DNA of 25,830 bases from Didymodactylos carnosus (taxonomy: Eukaryota > Rotifera > Eurotatoria > Philodinida > Philodinidae): the NCBI GenBank assembly GCA_905250885.1, contig CAJNOQ010002176.1, positions 1-25,830 on the forward strand. The letters run 5' to 3'. The stretch's first letter is position 1, and every line of letters begins with the position of its first letter. This document shows, one piece after another, positions 8,494 through 18,286 of the stretch. A program made the position numbers and the translations under genes. Below the pieces are notes generated by a model that made no database searches, was not told the DNA's origin, and worked only from the letters and a program-made list of their open reading frames with translations.

Positions 8494-8780
8494 CTAAAAA
8501 GTTAGGTTTTTTAGATTTATCAGTTTTTTTGTACAGAGAAATTTTCCTCGAGGACTTAACTGCAAAAGTTGGAAAAATATTTGCGAAGATGCAGAATTTT
8601 CAGAGGAGTTTTCTACCATTTCTTCTCTGTACTCTTCGAGCAGCTCCAGGAGTTTCCTGTACTTTTGCTCAATGATCTTTGAAGAGGAGTAGATAAAGCA
8701 CTGGAAACAGATGGCTTCATTTCTAACAGCATGCTTGAACAAGTTCTTGGAGTATCGTGACTGATAGATGGCTTTCGCTG
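8494..8780 (-). pseudogene. 3' exon-like frame with coiled-coil character
   Basis: The minus-strand frame reads AKAIYQSRYSKNLFKHAVRN, EAICFQCFIYSSSKIIEQKY, then RKLLELLEEYREEMVENSSE and a Ser/Gln-rich tail, stopping at 8494. The Leu/Glu/Lys-rich segment is helical and coiled-coil-like. CACCTGAACACAG ending near 8780 is a good acceptor. A GTAAGT donor at about 8855-8860 follows the frame that codes KVVRESAKQFV, giving an intron of about 80 bp. It therefore probably continues the exon at 8860-9186. GC content is clearly above the flanks. No family is recognised. It lies wholly between the two arms of the inverted repeat, so it may be captured host sequence. Confidence 0.45.
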
Positions 8781-8859
8781 TGTTCAGGTGATATTTCTTG
8801 ATAAGACTTACGTCATCGCCGTATTTATGCGTTCGAAACACGCTTTGAGTCGCTACTTA

Positions 8860-9186
8860 CACAAATTGTTTCGCAGACTCACGCACGACCTTATCTAGGT
8901 CGTCGATCCTTGGCTCCGCAGGCTCTTCTCCAGCTTGGTCTGCAGTGGCTGGTGGGATGCGTCGATAAATGATGGGCAAAATACGCGATCCAACGCAGAA
9001 AAGTCGTTGCTTGCAAAAGACTTCATCTCAGCTTCAACGGTTGCCTCATTTATGTCCAGAAAGCCTGCTCCTTCCGCTGGCCTATTCTCTACGGAACCTA
9101 GAGATCCGTGCACGCATAATCTCATAGCAATAACTGCGGTTACTAACGCTCTCATCGTGGGACCGAAAAAAGTAATTGACATATAA
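8860..9186 (-). pseudogene. 5' exon-like frame, frameshifted, weakly SnoaL/NTF2-like
   Basis: On the minus strand, ATG at 9182 opens MSITFFGPTMRALVTAVIAM, then LGSVENRPAEGAGFLDIN, VEAEMKSFASNDFSALDRVF and CPSFIDASHQP, and stops at 8895. A second frame takes over near the ASHQP point and reads PATADQAGEEPAEPRIDDLD and KVVRESAKQFV up to a GTAAGT donor. Both parts look protein-coding, so one indel or a missed splice is likely. The pattern ..E.F...D..ALD..F...F+D is reminiscent of SnoaL/NTF2-fold proteins, but only weakly. The N-terminus has a hydrophobic stretch that could be a signal peptide. GC is higher than in the neighbours, which would fit a captured or foreign gene. Confidence 0.4.
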
Positions 9187-9500
9187 GGAGATAATTCTGT
9201 ATCAGGAAATAATTGGTTGCTGTGCTTGAAAAATACAAATAGTGGTGTACCTGTTAATTCTGATCCAAAGTTTTATTTTAAAAGGTTAATTACTCTATTG
9301 TACACATACTCCAGCCGTATCAATCACGGTTTATAAGCAGTACTGCTTTTTCTCGCCGCACTTCTCTACTCTCTACGTTGTTTTTGGCTCTTTTGATTGG
9401 CCACTTCTATGAGTTTATAATCTACAGACACTTGATATTTTCAAAATTCTTATGGAATCTATTTTTGGATCAACGCAAATATTTTTCTATTTTCAGTGTG
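9187..9500. other. Spacer inside the inverted-repeat unit
   Basis: No supported gene. It ends in a T-rich tract and TTTTCAG (9489-9495) immediately before the right arm. That is a good acceptor if the arm is a plus-strand exon. Confidence 0.35.
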
Positions 9501-9695
9501 TCGCAGTTCGACAACTCAGCACCATTCATTATTTTGAGTGGTGGTCAAACGAGAAAGATGCTATCAGAGATTCAAATAGCGGGTTTTGTAGAGACTTCAA
9601 TTCTCTATCGATTGAGTGTAAAGCGAACTCTTTGGACTACTGAGCTCACCCTCAAAAACAACGAGTGCTCCGTTTTTTCCAGGCCACCCGTTAGT
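9501..9695 (+). repeat. Right arm of ~193-bp inverted repeat (partner 8097-8288)
   Basis: It runs from TCGCAGTTCGACAACTC to CCACCCGTTAGT and mirrors the left arm. The plus-strand frame is continuous through the arm (FDNSAPFIILSGGQTRKM, then SEIQIAGFVETSILYRLSVK) and extends to TAA at 9717-9719. The outer ten or so bases (ACTAACGG(A/G)TGG) are shared with the left arm. TAACG fits the loose hAT terminus pattern, but the flanking 8-mers (TGATGAAC and GTCTGTCT) differ. Confidence 0.75.
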
Positions 9696-9719
9696 CTGTC
9701 TCACTCTCTGTCTCTCTAA

Positions 9720-9994
9720 AGTTATATGAGTGAAGCTAATCAATCTAAAGTTCGGTTGGAATAATAAAAGAGAAGTGGGAGGATTATTCGGTTTTAGTGG
9801 CAAAGAACAGCAAACACAAACATTAACTCACTCGTTCCATTTCTTTATGAGATATTGTTTAAGTTCGAACTATAGCTTTTTCCATGTGCAGATACGATAT
9901 TTTCCTTCTTGGGCATATAAACCATCCATTTCAATCCTTCTAGATTGCATCACATTACGTTAGGATAACCGGAAAGAGGATATAATGAAGCTGT
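9720..9994. other. Spacer
   Basis: A 77-codon plus-strand frame (9730-9963) has no family signature, no splice logic and no codon bias. I treat it as chance. Confidence 0.35.
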
Positions 9995-10066
9995 GGCTCG
10001 ACTGCTCAGTTGACTAGAGCGTTGGCACGAAATGACATGGTTCTGTGTTCGTGTCCCAGCCGAACC
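9995..10066 (+). ncRNA. tRNA-like relic (tRNA pseudogene or SINE head)
   Basis: A 72-nt segment has tRNA proportions. The acceptor-like GGCTCGA pairs with CCGAACC (5 of 7 pairs). A perfect D stem GCTC/GAGC brackets AGTTGACTA. There is a decayed anticodon arm (TTGGC / ACGAAAT / GACAT, 3 of 5 pairs). A B-box-like TGTTCGTGTCC stands in the T arm. Position 33 is C instead of the near-invariant T, and both acceptor and anticodon stems have mismatches, so it is unlikely to be a working tRNA. The apparent anticodon would be GAA (Phe), which should not be relied upon. Confidence 0.5.
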
Positions 10067-10167
10067 GTATTTCTTTCGCTCAGTTATTTAACATCTTTCT
10101 CGATTTGAACAATATGTTCTATAACACATCAACAAGTTGTGTCAACTGAAAATATAGCACTTTGCGT

Positions 10168-10300
10168 AAAGATAAGTTGAGTCATAGAAAACAGAAGTAA
10201 AAGCTTCTCTTCAATATAACACATCACGAGGTACATTGAGAAGTAACAACAGCATCCTTGAAATAATGCTTAACGTCAAAATCGATGTTGACACAATAGA
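10168..10300 (-). pseudogene. Copy A of a duplicated exon-like block
   Basis: This ~133-bp block is similar in order and spacing to 11577-11710 (shared CAGAAGTAAAA, ATATAA.ACATCAC and ATCGATGT). Read on the minus strand it gives VSTSILTLSIISRMLLLLLN, then VPRDVLY, a stop and REAFTSVFYDSTYL. The other copy gives LSTSMLTFLIIKSMLF, ALCDVLYRQGAFYFCFSYFN. Similarity of the translated frames, including DVLY(R/*)..AF, suggests decayed members of one gene family. The family is unrecognised; it is hydrophobic and may be a membrane protein. Confidence 0.4.
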
Positions 10301-11220
10301 CAGGCCACTCGTTTGTTAGAGTACAATCGAACAGCATTTGATCGATATAGGTAAAGTTTCGGTGAATTTATCTAATGAGGCGTTAATGAAAGTATTAATA
10401 TCGTTTTCTTTCGTTTGGCGAATAATATGTCGTACTAATATTTCTTGAAAATCTGGTGCAACTCTTGTAGATGGAGATGGCACCAAACAACATGTCAGAA
10501 AAGAATATCACGATATAATAGTAGCATCACGAGATACTTTTGAGGTCTACGATCTACTTACGTTACATACAATTTGTGATATCAAATTGATATTGTATTC
10601 GTGGGTGTTATGAAAGTATTAACTCATGTCAACGGTATGACTTGGAATCATTTTCAGTAGTACACAAGATTGTACTTGAGAATATATGTCTGCAGCTTGT
10701 TCATAAGGTATACAGTATTCTTCGCACAATATAGAAAAATACTATTGGTGATACAAAATGAACAGAATAGTATCAATAAAAAGCACCATCAATCGCCCTA
10801 CTTAAAAAGAAGATCCTTATAAAAAAAGTAATAATTTGCTTCTCGTGCAATGAAGCATTTCAATTTCGAGTGTAGGAAAATGAGCAGAAAGAATTGTTTC
10901 GATATGTTTTGAACAATTACTGCGAGGTAGTTCAGTAAACTGATTTTTCGCTCTATTTTGTTGTCATTGTTAGATTTTCATTCTAATATAAAACGCGAGT
11001 AAAAAAAGATTTTGAATAAACAAAAACTGATGTGAGTAGTAGCTGATATTCAAGTCGATTATAGTGCGAATTTGCCAATGCAACCGAGCAGGCGCTTCAA
11101 AATTCCCAGTGGGTTAAAGAATAACAACAATCCTTACCATCAAAACTAATAATGAGAAACTAAGCCTTCACAAGTCTAGCAAAAATTCTATATGCAGGAC
11201 CAAGCAAAATCGAAATTTAA
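10301..11220. other. Non-coding AT-rich spacer between the two duplicated blocks
   Basis: No ORF of note. Scattered GATATAATAG/CACGATATA-like strings only. Confidence 0.35.
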
Positions 11221-11520
11221 ATTAAAAATTAATAAAAATCCACTAACCATAAAAAACACATAAATAAAATACCTACTAAGAAAAATATCTTGCCTCCAAC
11301 ATACAAAAATGTCATGTTTAGAAAACCTATATATGATCTAAACATATAATTATTATTCTAAATATAATCTATCCAAACTATAATTAAAATCAAACTTAAA
11401 ACTACATTGAAATTACTTAAATTTGAACTCACTCTTAGACCTTGTCCTACAGCAACCCTAAAAATTATAAAAGCATTATATTAACAAGAAACAACTACTC
11501 TGACAAATATAAATAATACT
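11221..11520. other. Strongly G-depleted tract (strand composition asymmetry)
   Basis: Counting by hand over these 300 bases gives about 14 G against 53 C, with A in clear excess. One 60-base line (11341-11400) has no G at all. The neighbours do not show this skew. No ORF is present. It could reflect an inserted element with biased composition, transcription-coupled or deaminase-related mutation, or organelle-derived DNA. Confidence 0.7.
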
Positions 11521-11576
11521 AGTTTTAATGTTCATTTATATGATATTTCTCTTGCATATATGAGTCGCTCATTTGG

Positions 11577-11710
11577 AAAGATAGGTTAAAGTATGAAAAG
11601 CAGAAGTAAAACGCTCCTTGTCGATATAAAACATCACATAAAGCATTGACAGATCCGAATAACATGCTTTTGATGATAAGAAACGTTAGCATCGATGTGG
11701 ACAACATCGT
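11577..11710 (-). pseudogene. Copy B of a duplicated exon-like block
   Basis: Partner of 10168-10300, about 1.4 kb away in the same orientation. The minus-strand frame 11525-11707 is open for 60 codons (MLSTSMLTFLIIKSMLF..., DVLYRQGAFYFCFSYFN, then LSFQMSDSYMQEKYH). It keeps the Arg codon that is a stop in copy A, so this is the better preserved copy. Function is unknown. Confidence 0.4.
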
Positions 11711-13796
11711 ATCAAATTTCGCGTTAAAATCTTATTTTCTTTCTACTTATTTGTTTGATGGTACAAAGGACAATATACAACCAGTACAAGGATTGAAGCT
11801 CTTCGAATGACGATAAAAATGGTTTCAGAATATCAGAGGGACTGTTCTTTTCAGTGATAATGTAGACACACAACTTAAACAAGAATTTCGTTAAAGAAAT
11901 ATTACTTGTCCATCAAGTAAACATGTCCTATATAAATAATACATTTACTATCTTGTACACTAATAATTTAAGAGGCATGGGTTTTCCTTTGTAATATGTG
12001 TAATGAAAGTGCAGTTGACGTTGAGTTGTTCATCGATTATGTCATATTTATCTAAAACTGGTAGATTGTGGTCAAAGCTCTTATTTCGAGATATAAAAAA
12101 ACGAACCATTTGCAACTGAGTGTGATATGTTATTTGACTGTTTTGAGTGTTTGTGATGTAGTTAATGATCTTATTTGATTCAACTATGATCAAATTCGTT
12201 ACAGCCGCTTTCGGCCATGTTTTTCATCAAATAATGCAGAGTATTGTTCTTGCTGAAAATGAAACAGCAAGATATGTTTTTTTATCAGCAATTAGATCAA
12301 CTGAGTACTTAGTTTATATATCCATCAGCCAGATGACCACTGTAGCTCCGCTTCACCTTTTCAAGCTTTTTTCTTGATTTTGAACCAGTCTGCTCACAAA
12401 CCACACCACGGTACTGGACTAATGATACTGGTATATTTCGAAAACAATCCTGTTTTTCCGAAAATGATGTTGATGATTTTTTAACGACATATTTTTGCTT
12501 CCCTCTGATCCAAAACACAAACTCAATGCAATATTAATGATTTTTATTTGCTTGAAAAAAGAAAATCACTTGATTGCTATCGGGCGATTCAGTATGTTAA
12601 TAAGTTACAGTCTTCTCATGCAAATCTTCTTTATCAAAACTATTAGTTCATTCAAGAAGTAATAAAATAAATAAATGAAAAGAGCAGCCAAGCGAAATAA
12701 AAAATTGTGAAAAATTTCTTCACCGATGTTGAGGGATATCGCAATTCCATTAAAAATATTTTCCTTAAAAGGAAGTTCATTAAAATTTTAACGAAGGTTC
12801 CCTGTGTGTTCGGTGACTCAAGATTTTCATTATGCAATTAAAAAACTTTAATGGAGCCCCTGTTAAAAGTTTTTTAATGAAAGTCACGCAATCTGATGTT
12901 GATTCGATCTCGTCATCAACGCACAAACCTGCAAATAGCGTTCATTTTTGATTTACCGATCTATAGTTGGAAGTTTGTGGTTCAAATATAGCTATCAGAC
13001 TAAAACCTATGTGCACTACTACACAAACTTTACTTAAATTGGTATAAAAATAATATATTGATTACACGCGACTTTGTCGTTAAAGCCACCTCGACTTACG
13101 ATAATAAAAATGTTTTTTTTCTTTTACCTTCTTCTATTAGATATGAATAGAGCCGGCACCATCAGACTAGAAAATGTGTTATGTTAATTCAGTATTCCTT
13201 CATTAGACTATAGACAACTTTAGCATAATATCCCCTAACTGTAAATTTTTCTTTATGTAATAAGAACTTTGCATATGTGATCGACACTGTTTTTGCTTTC
13301 ACAATAATAAATCTCTCGATTACAGTTTGCCATGTAGTCATGATTTTCTTCAATTGGGAAACACCTTATAGTTTTGCTAAAATAAATAAAGGACAAATAA
13401 TTAATTGGTTAAACATTGAATATGTTTAATCTCTAGGAATTCTATCAAAACAAAAGCACTGATACATTCTCTGAGTGCTATAATACCAGGAGAGCCAATG
13501 AAAGGCTACAGTTCCCAAATATACGATAGTGTTTTGTTAAATGAAAACATCCGGAATAACATTTGCAATCACTTTCACATAATCGATTATTATCAAAACA
13601 ATATCATTCTGTAATACAGTATAGTTAGTTTCAATCTGGATATACGATTCATTAAAATAACCATGTTTTATTTGAAATTCAACCATAAAATCAAAACAGG
13701 CTAACAAATAATAGAACTATGCCTTATTACATCTTAGTGAGAAATTTGTCTCATCTCTTTTTGCTTATTTCTTCATTCGGTTTCATAACATCTTTT
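11711..13796. other. Long gene-poor stretch
   Basis: Several 60-77 codon frames occur (11960-12193 minus, 12165-12377 plus, 12309-12518 minus, 12652-12837 minus). None shows a recognisable motif or believable splice context. An inverted repeat (ATTAAAAAACTTT(T)AA arms) spans 12837-12878 with a GGAGCCCC-containing loop. Otherwise the sequence is AT-rich and plain. Confidence 0.4.
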
Positions 13797-13931
13797 ACTT
13801 AGATCGATGAGAAGATTTGCTCTTGGCAAGATTCAAACGTCGAACTCTAGGAAAAGTAGAATCACGTGCTTTTAAAATCATTCTTCGATTCGAAGATTTT
13901 TCATATCTATTTCGTTTCACGCTACTGCACA
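13797..13931 (-). pseudogene. Candidate terminal exon encoding a basic C-terminus
   Basis: On the minus strand an acceptor-like TTTTTGTGCAG is followed by SSVKRNRYEKSSNRRMILKA, RDSTFPRVRRLNLAKSKSSH and RSK, then TAA. The peptide is very rich in Arg, Lys and Ser, as in nuclear or RNA-binding tails. No upstream exon could be joined cleanly: a donor-like GTAAAA only 27 bp upstream of the exon start would make an impossible intron. The exon may be orphaned. Confidence 0.35.
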
Positions 13932-15660
13932 AAAATATTGTTTTGTTTTACCCTTAATCTCAACTGTGCTTCCGAAATAAATGAATCTTTCTATTTGTGT
14001 CTGAGTTTGCAATTGTCAATTCTCTTTAAACATTAATTACAAATTTTGTTCACAAAAGGGCTGTTTGTGTTAGTTCTACGATATTCTTTTAACTGTTAAA
14101 AACACATTTGTGAGGAAAACATCGTGCAAAAATTTTATATTTAGTATTGGAGTAAAAAAGAAATAACAGCGCCGTCACGTAGGGGTCAACATTTTTAATG
14201 AAACGATTGCTTAGGTCATCAGATACTTAGATACGTAGATACTTCAGTTCTTTTAGTGAGCCATTGTATCGGTGATATCATTGTCAAATAACTAATTAAA
14301 GTAGATGATTAATGTCGATTATAAGTGACTTATAAATGGTAGATAAATGTCGCCTCTTTCCATAGTCCTATAAACTATAACTGCGATAACTATGAGTGTC
14401 AAACATCAAAAACAAATCATAAATGATGAAGTAAAAGATATTCGCCGTGCTCGTCCTTTTCTCAGAAAACAATTTTTCATGTCATTATTTCCATTCAATG
14501 TCACAGAAAACAGTTTGACAGTAATTTTGATATTGGGTGAACAGCTCTGAAACAAATTTACATTTCTTGTAATTGACTTTTCCTTCACTCTGTCACAGTT
14601 TTGCAAACGAATAATCGACAAAGGAAATAGAAGCTATCTGTATGTTCATTTTAGCAACTCTTGCTCCATGACTATGTATAATACAAGATTTCACACAAAA
14701 ACTAGTTTTTTATGGAAGAAATCGACAGTTTTCTTGAAATGAACATAACAACTGGTTTCGTCGAACTGGAACTAGCTCATTGATCATATACATAAGTACA
14801 CGCTTTCAACTACAAAGAGAGACACTGCTCATATTTGTAGCACGTACTCTTTTAATACTACCGCATAAACAAAAAGAGCTGAAACGGTAACGCCGTCACG
14901 TGGAGAAATTACAGTTACGCGATTTAGCGGAATAGTTCTTTCTACAATTATACCTTTATGAGTTTTATATTTACACTAGTTAAAATTAAACTTGGGTACT
15001 TCCATTCAGCTCCACCCACCATTACATGATCTTTGAGCCGCGAAGATTTCAATATGTGCATCGTGTAGAGCATAAAAAGTTAATTGTAGAACATTAGGCT
15101 CATTTTTCAAAAAAACATGTGGAACATGGTTTTCCTAAAATCTAAAGTCTAAGAAAAGTTTTTCTTAGACTCTCCTAAATTGGAAACTACAAGTATCTTT
15201 AGCACATGCATACTTCTTCGCGTATTCTCCTAAATGAAGCGTATGTAGCTTCTTCCTAGAATATGATTATACAAAATAAGACAAAAAAAATGATTTGACA
15301 CGGTCTGTTAGACTCACCGTTTATCTATCCTTGTGAGACCTTGTAAAATACACTAATATTTCTTCTTATAATTCGCATACATTCTTGTTCATCCTCACAT
15401 TGTAATGCCCAATGACTAAAAGTGCATGTTCAACACTATGTAAACACAACGAGAGCTGCTCTTAATATTAAATCATCTGTTATTTGTAGGAAGTTATAAA
15501 TAACTTGTTCATCTACTTCATTTTCATTCTCATAATCCGTTAGTTCAATGTTCGAGTAACAGTACAAATACGACCTCATATTACTAAGAAATGTTCGCTT
15601 AGTAATGACAAATAATGCCGCTTATCATTTCTCCATCTTGCGTTAATATACTTTCATACG
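13932..15660. other. Gene-poor stretch with a hairpin and short echoes
   Basis: A perfect hairpin lies at 15146-15171. The motif (C)GCCGTCACGT occurs at about 14171 and 14893, both preceded by AA-rich sequence (spacing about 720 bp). AGATAC(T/G)TAGATAC repeats occur near 14220-14245. The 71-codon minus frame at 14406-14621 lacks supporting features. Confidence 0.4.
15146..15171. repeat. Perfect hairpin, 12-bp arms, 2-nt loop
   Basis: AGTCTAAGAAAA, GT, TTTTCTTAGACT. It is of terminator-like shape, but in a eukaryotic context it is more likely a repeat-derived palindrome. Confidence 0.7.
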
Positions 15661-15881
15661 TACCCAGGACAATGATTACTACAGCGGTAAATGGGAGTAT
15701 ACTACAGTTTATGATGATGGATACTGTAGTATACGTCAAAATACTAGCTGTTTACAACGAAATACGATGACGTCTACCGTGGAGAAGGATTACGACGTCG
15801 TACTTTATCTGGAATGGATATGTATTTCGTCGTATTTCGACTTATACTATAGTTTATGGCCGTAGAGCTTCGACCTGGGTA
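15661..15881. mobile_element. Possible 221-bp palindromic MITE with TACCCAGG ends
   Basis: It begins TACCCAGGAC and ends GACCTGGGTA, the mirror image. Interior mirror similarity continues (CTACAGCGG.TAAA against CTACGGCCATAAA, then AGTATA). It contains a strong internal hairpin (GTATACTACAGT/ACTGTAGTATAC, 15697-15734) and CGAAATACGA(T/C)GA-type inverted motifs near 15760-15840. No target-site duplication is visible (flanks CATACG and AGAATG), so the boundaries are tentative. Confidence 0.5.
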
Positions 15882-16199
15882 AGAATGACTTCATGATGAG
15901 AGAGAAGTATGACATGAAGCTATCAGATTCTGATCCACCATGTCAACAAACGGATCATGAAGTAAGTTAATGTGTTAGTTGGTTAATCTGATACCAAGAA
16001 ATAACTTTTTTGTGACGCCACAGTCAACGCATAGGATATTTTTTTGACATTGTAGTTTCAAACTAGAAAGACTCGTATTTTTATCCCATTTCATGAAATG
16101 GCGTCGGCATATGAAATTTGATCTATCGGTGCGACTTAACGGACTCAAAACATCGAATTTTGTAAGTAAATGCATTTTTCATTATAAATACTAATCACG

Positions 16200-16541
16200 A
16201 TGGAAATCTTACCAGCTGAACTTCTAACGACGGTATTTGTTGGTATATATGGAAGTTCTAACGTAATAAATAATATCGGTAGTATTGGAAATCTGTGTTA
16301 AAATAATTCTAGTCATCATATTCCTTCCATCGGTATTCGCCAGTTATACAATATCTGCTTTGAGCAATCATATGAAAACAATATGTTCCTTGTTACACAG
16401 ACATTAGTTAGTTTAATCGTTTTTTACGTCAAGGATTATTTTTTGCCACGTCACATTCGAGTCGGACGAAACTTTCAGAGAACTTCTGTTCAATCAAACC
16501 ATATTCGTGATAAAATTTCTTTGCGCATCGTGCATCAGTGA
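16200..16541 (+). pseudogene. Reading frame interrupted by one nonsense codon
   Basis: ATG at 16200 opens MEILPAELLTTVFVGIYGSS and NVINNIGSIGNLC, then TAA. The same frame carries on without another stop for about 80 codons (NNSSHHIPSIGIRQLYNICF, ENNMFLVTQTLVSLIVFYVK, DYFLPRHIRVGRNFQ) to TGA near 16541. The hydrophobic stretches would suit a membrane protein, but no family is recognised. An intron over the stop (GTAGTA...TTCGCCAG, 67 bp) would shift the frame into a new stop. A dead gene copy or a chance frame are both possible. Confidence 0.3.
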
Positions 16542-16788
16542 CGCAGATGTCGCTAAAATAAGTATCAAAACGAAGCTATCCGCTCTCTCCAAAATTTGAT
16601 ACTGAATTGTAGAAATAAACACTGAATAATAGTGAATTTCGAAAATTATTCGGAATTAGTCAAAATTTCTAGGACTTAATAAACTTAAACTTAATCGCCT
16701 CGCATGATTACAGTTCTTGGTCTAAACACAATAAATACTTTCGACGCTTCCAGAATTCTATGAATTATAGACAAAATTAAGCATCCCT

Positions 16789-16830
16789 TAGGTATGCATC
16801 GGTTACGATTATTAACTGGTAACCCCTATT
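16789..16830 (+). mobile_element. Orphan terminus related to the 2188-2581 element
   Basis: TAGGTATGCATCGGTTACGA and then TTAACTGGT parallel the left end of the palindromic MITE (TAGGTATGCACCAGTT, then TTAACTGGTG). No matching inverse end (TGCATACCTA) occurs nearby, so this may be a truncated relative. Confidence 0.45.
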
Positions 16831-17105
16831 GTAAATAACTGGTGGAACGGTTAACTACTAACTAGTCACTTAAAGAGCAGAAAATTTCGTTCCTGTCATA
16901 CGCAGCTTCCAATACTTTCCACGGACAAACATCTTCGATGTAAGACTTGCAGAATCAAACAGTTGCGAGAAGCTTTTGTGTGTATTGAGAAATTTTCAGA
17001 TGGACTATTTGTTAGACTGTTTCTGAAATCATTGTAAGGACCTTATATAGTGCGAAGTCATGACTTATATCCCAATCAGGATAAAATCCCGAACGGCCTA
17101 TACGA

Positions 17106-17123
17106 TTATCCCGATCGGGATAA
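17106..17123. repeat. Perfect 18-bp palindrome
   Basis: TTATCCCGATCGGGATAA is flanked by degenerate echoes (TATCCCAATCAGGATAAAAT, CTGATCGATC) within 100 bp. It looks like an eroded inverted-repeat array, or a binding-site-like palindrome. Confidence 0.65.
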
Positions 17124-17693
17124 CTTATATAGCCTGATCGATCTATATAATCAATCAATCATTTTCTCGGCCTCCGCTTAACTACCAAATAAAAAACGGG
17201 CAACGCCACTCGAAAGAGGATTCAAATTCCATGGGGGTCGGCTATATGCATCGTTTGGGGTACTGCATAAAAATTCGATCAAAAATTGCGTATTTTGATC
17301 GGAATATAAAATATATCGGGAATGGCTGTTTTTGATTTTTTTAAAACACTTTCGTTTTGAAAAAAATAAAGGCGGATTACTGAAATCCACAACCGCCATC
17401 GGACAGCGCACTCAAAACTGCACATAAATTCATAGAAATCTCCAAAGTATCGTATGATGATAACCTACTATCTACTTCAAAATATAGTGTCCGTACCTAT
17501 TGTTTGAAGAACAGCTTGAATAATTGTCTTTGTACGTTCTTTTTTTTGCCTTGTAGGCTCTTATACTAGCATTTAACATTGGTATCAAAAATAAATTAAA
17601 ACAAATTAAAATTTATTCAGTATCATATTTGTCGATAGGCAAATATTATCTGAATAAACACAAACAATGTTCTACTTAGCATTTTTCTTTTAG

Positions 17694-18286
17694 TATGGAA
17701 TCTCAATTATGACAATCCGGTTAATGAAAATCTCATCAAAGAAATCTTGTTTTACGTGGAAAGATTCAAACAACGCTTGTAAGTTTGAGTTAAGAAAAGA
17801 CAAAACAATATTATATTGTTATTCTTAATCTTTTTCTGTTGTCTAGAAACTAACTGATAGAGAAAATTATTCAATGTACACTGCCGCACAAGATGATGCT
17901 CGTACGTATCTTGCACATGGTTTCAAGACGAGCGTTTCTGCAAAAGTAGTTCTTCGTCTCATTTATCCTATTTGATAGCCATAACTTGCTTTTTTAGTAC
18001 TTTTGTCCGCTTTATGATACTACACTTGATGGACTCGAACATGGTATTCATTTACCCTTAAAATGTATCACTATTGTTGAATATCGAACGAGATGTGTTC
18101 CACTGCAAGGTAATGAATCAACAAGTGTTTAATGATTTATCAAAACGATCTGGCATTACTAGTCGGTTACTGTTAGATAAATTCCAACAATACAATGTTA
18201 TGATACAACTTCTGTACGATCTAACGCATACTTTGTTGGAGGTGCATTTCAGAGGCGGCGAAACCATTAGGCTAGGTAAGGCTTAA
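17694..18286 (+). pseudogene. Decayed multi-exon gene (at least three exons)
   Basis: Exon 1 (17694-17778, after CTTTTAG) gives WNLNYDNPVNENLIKEILFY, VERFKQRL. An intron from GTAAGT at 17779 to TTGTCTAG at 17846 leads to exon 2 (17847-17945): KLTDRENYSMYTAAQDDART, YLAHGFKTSVSAK. A 52-bp intron (17946-17997, TTTTTAG) leads to exon 3: YFCPLYDTTLDGLEHGIHLP, LKCITIVEYRTRCVPLQGNE, STSV, TAA at 18130. Joining exons 1 and 2 is off by one base at the donor, and after STSV another frame continues (FNDLSKRSGITSRLLLDKFQ, YNVMIQLLYDLTHTLLEV) to 18286. These two lesions argue for a pseudogene. Alternatively GTAATG at 18110 is a donor joined to TGTTAG near 18177. VEYR.R...QGNE weakly recalls the central region of CLU (clustered mitochondria) proteins, but I do not assert it. 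Confidence 0.5.

Larger units (their letters stand above)
16542..17693. other. Spacer with element relics and a palindrome
   Basis: It holds a lone TAGGTATGCA terminus (16789) and an ATCCCGATCGGGAT palindrome (17106). It also has a hairpin (CGATCAAAA/TTTTGATCG) at about 17276-17301. The minus frame at 17178-17411 has no coding signature. Confidence 0.4.

Noticed and set aside
8935..9186. 83-codon plus-strand ORF
   Set aside because: Antisense to the better minus-strand frame, which has an ATG, a domain-like pattern and a splice donor.
12165..12377. Plus-strand ORF with an FVTAAFGHVFHQIMQ stretch
   Set aside because: Looks protein-like over a short span, but no motif, splice site or homologous neighbour supports it.
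15146..15171. Intrinsic bacterial-type terminator
   Set aside because: Hairpin shape only; the window is eukaryotic in character and no transcription unit ends there.
17276..17301. snRNA-like hairpin (CGATCAAAA/TTTTGATCG)
   Set aside because: No flanking snRNA or snoRNA boxes were found; it is only a short stem.
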